Assembly (NCBI GenBank): GCA_030607635.1
Contig: JAUWJP010000010.1
Coordinates: 1-16,856 of the forward strand
Origin: Candidatus Aminicenantota bacterium
GTDB taxonomy: Bacteria > Acidobacteriota > Aminicenantia > Aminicenantales > Aminicenantaceae
DNA length: 16,856 nucleotides
Direction: 5' to 3'
Shown here: one piece after another, positions 15,477-16,856 of the stretch
Numbering within the stretch: the stretch's first letter is position 1
How the letters are laid out: every line of letters begins with the position of its first letter
The notes under the pieces: model-generated
Seen by the model: the letters and a program-made list of their open reading frames with translations, nothing else
Told to the model about the DNA's origin: nothing
Databases searched by the model: none
Made by a program: the position numbers and the translations under genes

Positions 15477-16856
15477 AAAATACAGAGTTATTCAAGCTGC
15501 CCGAATCCTCAGTCAATCGATCTTCTTTATCCTCTTTTTCTATCTATTGTTGGTAACTCATTTTCCTGGAGAAGATTATATCGGGCATGTAGAAATTTTT
15601 TTCCATTTTGATCCTCTTTTAGCCATAGCAACTTTAATCGCTTCACGAGCCTTTTTTGTTTCCTTTGCTCTTGCGGCTTTGACCATCGTGCTCACGTTTG
15701 TCCTGGGACGAGTTGCTTGTGGCTGGGTGTGCCCTCTGGGTTCCATCCATCAATTCTTCTCTTTTATCTTCAAAAAATCTAAGCTCCTCAAGCCCAAGAA
15801 AAACGGCGACAACCGGACAGCCTGGAAATATTATCTACTGCTATTTATTCTTGTGGGCACCCTTTTCTCCCTGAACCTGGTGGGAATATTCGACCCCCTT
15901 TCTTTACTCTATCGTTCCTTTGCAGCAAGCATCCTCCCCGCCATAAACCATGGATTTTCTGCTTTTATTGGCGTTCTTTATCAAATAAACACCTCTTCCT
16001 TGGCTGATAGCCTTTTTCAATTCTTCGAGAACTTAGCAGTCAATTCCGTATTTCGCCAGGGCTTTTTCCTGGGAGTGCTTTTCATCGGCATCTTGCTTCT
16101 TAACCTATCCAGAGAAAGATACTGGTGCCGCTACCTCTGCCCATTGGGAGCTTTGCTCGGACTCATCTCACGATGGAATGTCATGAAGCTTAAAATAGAC
16201 CCTCAAAAATGTATCGATTGCTGGCTCTGCACCATTCACTGCCAGACTCAAGCAAGGCCCTATCCCGAAGAAGATTGGAAAAGTTCCGAATGTATATATT
16301 GTTATACGTGCAGCGCCATATGTCCCACCAGTGCCATTAGTTTTCCCGTGAAATCCACGCCTGAAGAAATCGTACGCGTCGATCTCTCAAAGAGGAAGCT
16401 TATTTTTACATCCCTCTTAGGGATAGCAGCTATTCCTTTTTTCCGTCTCTCTCCTTCTACGAGGCGAGCTTCTCCCAAGCTGATCAGACCTCCAGGAGCT
16501 CTTCCCGAGAAGAAGTTTCTTCAAAAATGCGTCAAATGCAGCGAATGTATGAAGGCCTGTCCTACCAATGGCCTCCAGCCGGCACTTGCCGAAGCCGGGC
16601 CAGAAGGAATCTGGACTCCTGTTCTCGTCCCTAAGATTGGCTATTGTGAATATTACTGCTCTCTCTGCTCTCAGGTTTGCCCTACAGGAGCTATACAAGA
16701 GCTGGCTGTGATGGAAAAAACGAAAATCAAGATTGGGTTAGCCTGGGTTAATAAAAATACCTGCATTCCCTATGACTTGGGGACTCCCTGTATCGTCTGC
16801 GAGGAGCACTGCCCTACCTCTCCAAAAGCAATAAAGCTTGTGAAAACAGAAGTTAA
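15457..16856 (+). CDS. NapH/NapG-like membrane polyferredoxin fusion, 3' end outside window
   Basis: Probable membrane electron-transfer protein; 466 codons are visible with no stop. Residues 1-240 are a NapH/NosR-type membrane module: hydrophobic segments at about 19-34, 53-83, 125-146 and 203-217, with CGWVCPLG (C88, C92) and CRYLCPLG (C224, C228). Two 4Fe-4S motifs follow (C252-C262, C279-C289). KRKLIFTSLLGIAAIPFF (312-329) looks like another membrane or degenerate Tat segment. After it come three more Cys groups: C358/361/364/368, C397/401/404/408 and C436/445/448/452, as in NapG-like ferredoxins. The chain thus seems to join NapH-like and NapG-like parts, possibly with clusters on both sides of the membrane. 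The start is TTG at 15457, directly after an in-frame TAA, with GGAG ten bases upstream. No ATG is available before the first membrane segment. Confidence 0.88.
   Translation, partial: MKKERSKKYRVIQAARILSQSIFFILFFYLLLVTHFPGEDYIGHVEIFFHFDPLLAIATLIASRAFFVSFALAALTIVLTFVLGRVACGWVCPLGSIHQFFSFIFKKSKLLKPKKNGDNRTAWKYYLLLFILVGTLFSLNLVGIFDPLSLLYRSFAASILPAINHGFSAFIGVLYQINTSSLADSLFQFFENLAVNSVFRQGFFLGVLFIGILLLNLSRERYWCRYLCPLGALLGLISRWNVMKLKIDPQKCIDCWLCTIHCQTQARPYPEEDWKSSECIYCYTCSAICPTSAISFPVKSTPEEIVRVDLSKRKLIFTSLLGIAAIPFFRLSPSTRRASPKLIRPPGALPEKKFLQKCVKCSECMKACPTNGLQPALAEAGPEGIWTPVLVPKIGYCEYYCSLCSQVCPTGAIQELAVMEKTKIKIGLAWVNKNTCIPYDLGTPCIVCEEHCPTSPKAIKLVKTEV

Noticed and set aside
1..16856. tRNA, rRNA or riboswitch genes
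   Set aside because: I looked in the intergenic gaps and saw no cloverleaf, ribosomal RNA stretch or recognisable riboswitch core. The gaps are short and mostly filled by repeats or promoters.

Overview
The window looks like a conserved chromosomal region of a moderately AT-rich, probably Gram-negative bacterium. The supporting signs are a secreted AMIN-domain murein amidase, a Tat-type leader on a redox-associated protein, and a NapH-like membrane polyferredoxin. Intergenic gaps carry several families of short dispersed palindromes (cores GGGGACAG, GGGGTCAGAC and CATTGCGAG-like). The gene mix (archaeal-type phosphoglycerate mutase, DUF362 protein next to a NapH/NapG-like fusion) and the repeat style remind me of uncultured Aminicenantota/Acidobacteriota or deltaproteobacterial lineages. 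That placement is an impression and was not tested.

Left part (1-12058), all on the minus strand, read from right to left: guaA (GMP synthase), dnaE (DNA polymerase III alpha), valS (valyl-tRNA synthetase), birA (biotin-protein ligase without a DNA-binding domain), coaX (type III pantothenate kinase), an unrecognised 210-residue protein translationally coupled to coaX, and rnr (RNase R), whose 3' end lies outside the window. dnaE/valS and coaX/210-aa overlap. The other junctions carry palindromic repeats: 10422-10519, 4163-4196, the composite 3121-3345 element, and 1606-1656. These are housekeeping functions: nucleotide, cofactor, tRNA, DNA and RNA metabolism.

Right part (12167-16856), plus strand: apgM (cofactor-independent phosphoglycerate mutase), then under its own promoter a secreted N-acetylmuramoyl-L-alanine amidase, a Tat-leader DUF362 protein two bases downstream, and an overlapping gene for a membrane polyferredoxin. 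The last is cut by the window end and seems to fuse a NapH-like membrane module to a NapG-like ferredoxin module. The last two probably form one redox unit of unknown substrate.

The most interesting points are: (i) the DUF362/polyferredoxin pair; (ii) three good sigma-70-like promoters (guaA, apgM, amidase) placed so close to the start codons that the mRNAs should be leaderless or nearly so, while genes inside operons keep Shine-Dalgarno sites; (iii) a 225-bp nested inverted-repeat element between birA and coaX; (iv) a repeat core that supplies the first codons of the valS reading frame; and (v) a G10 tract inside birA. No tRNA, rRNA, CRISPR array, transposase or phage gene was seen.
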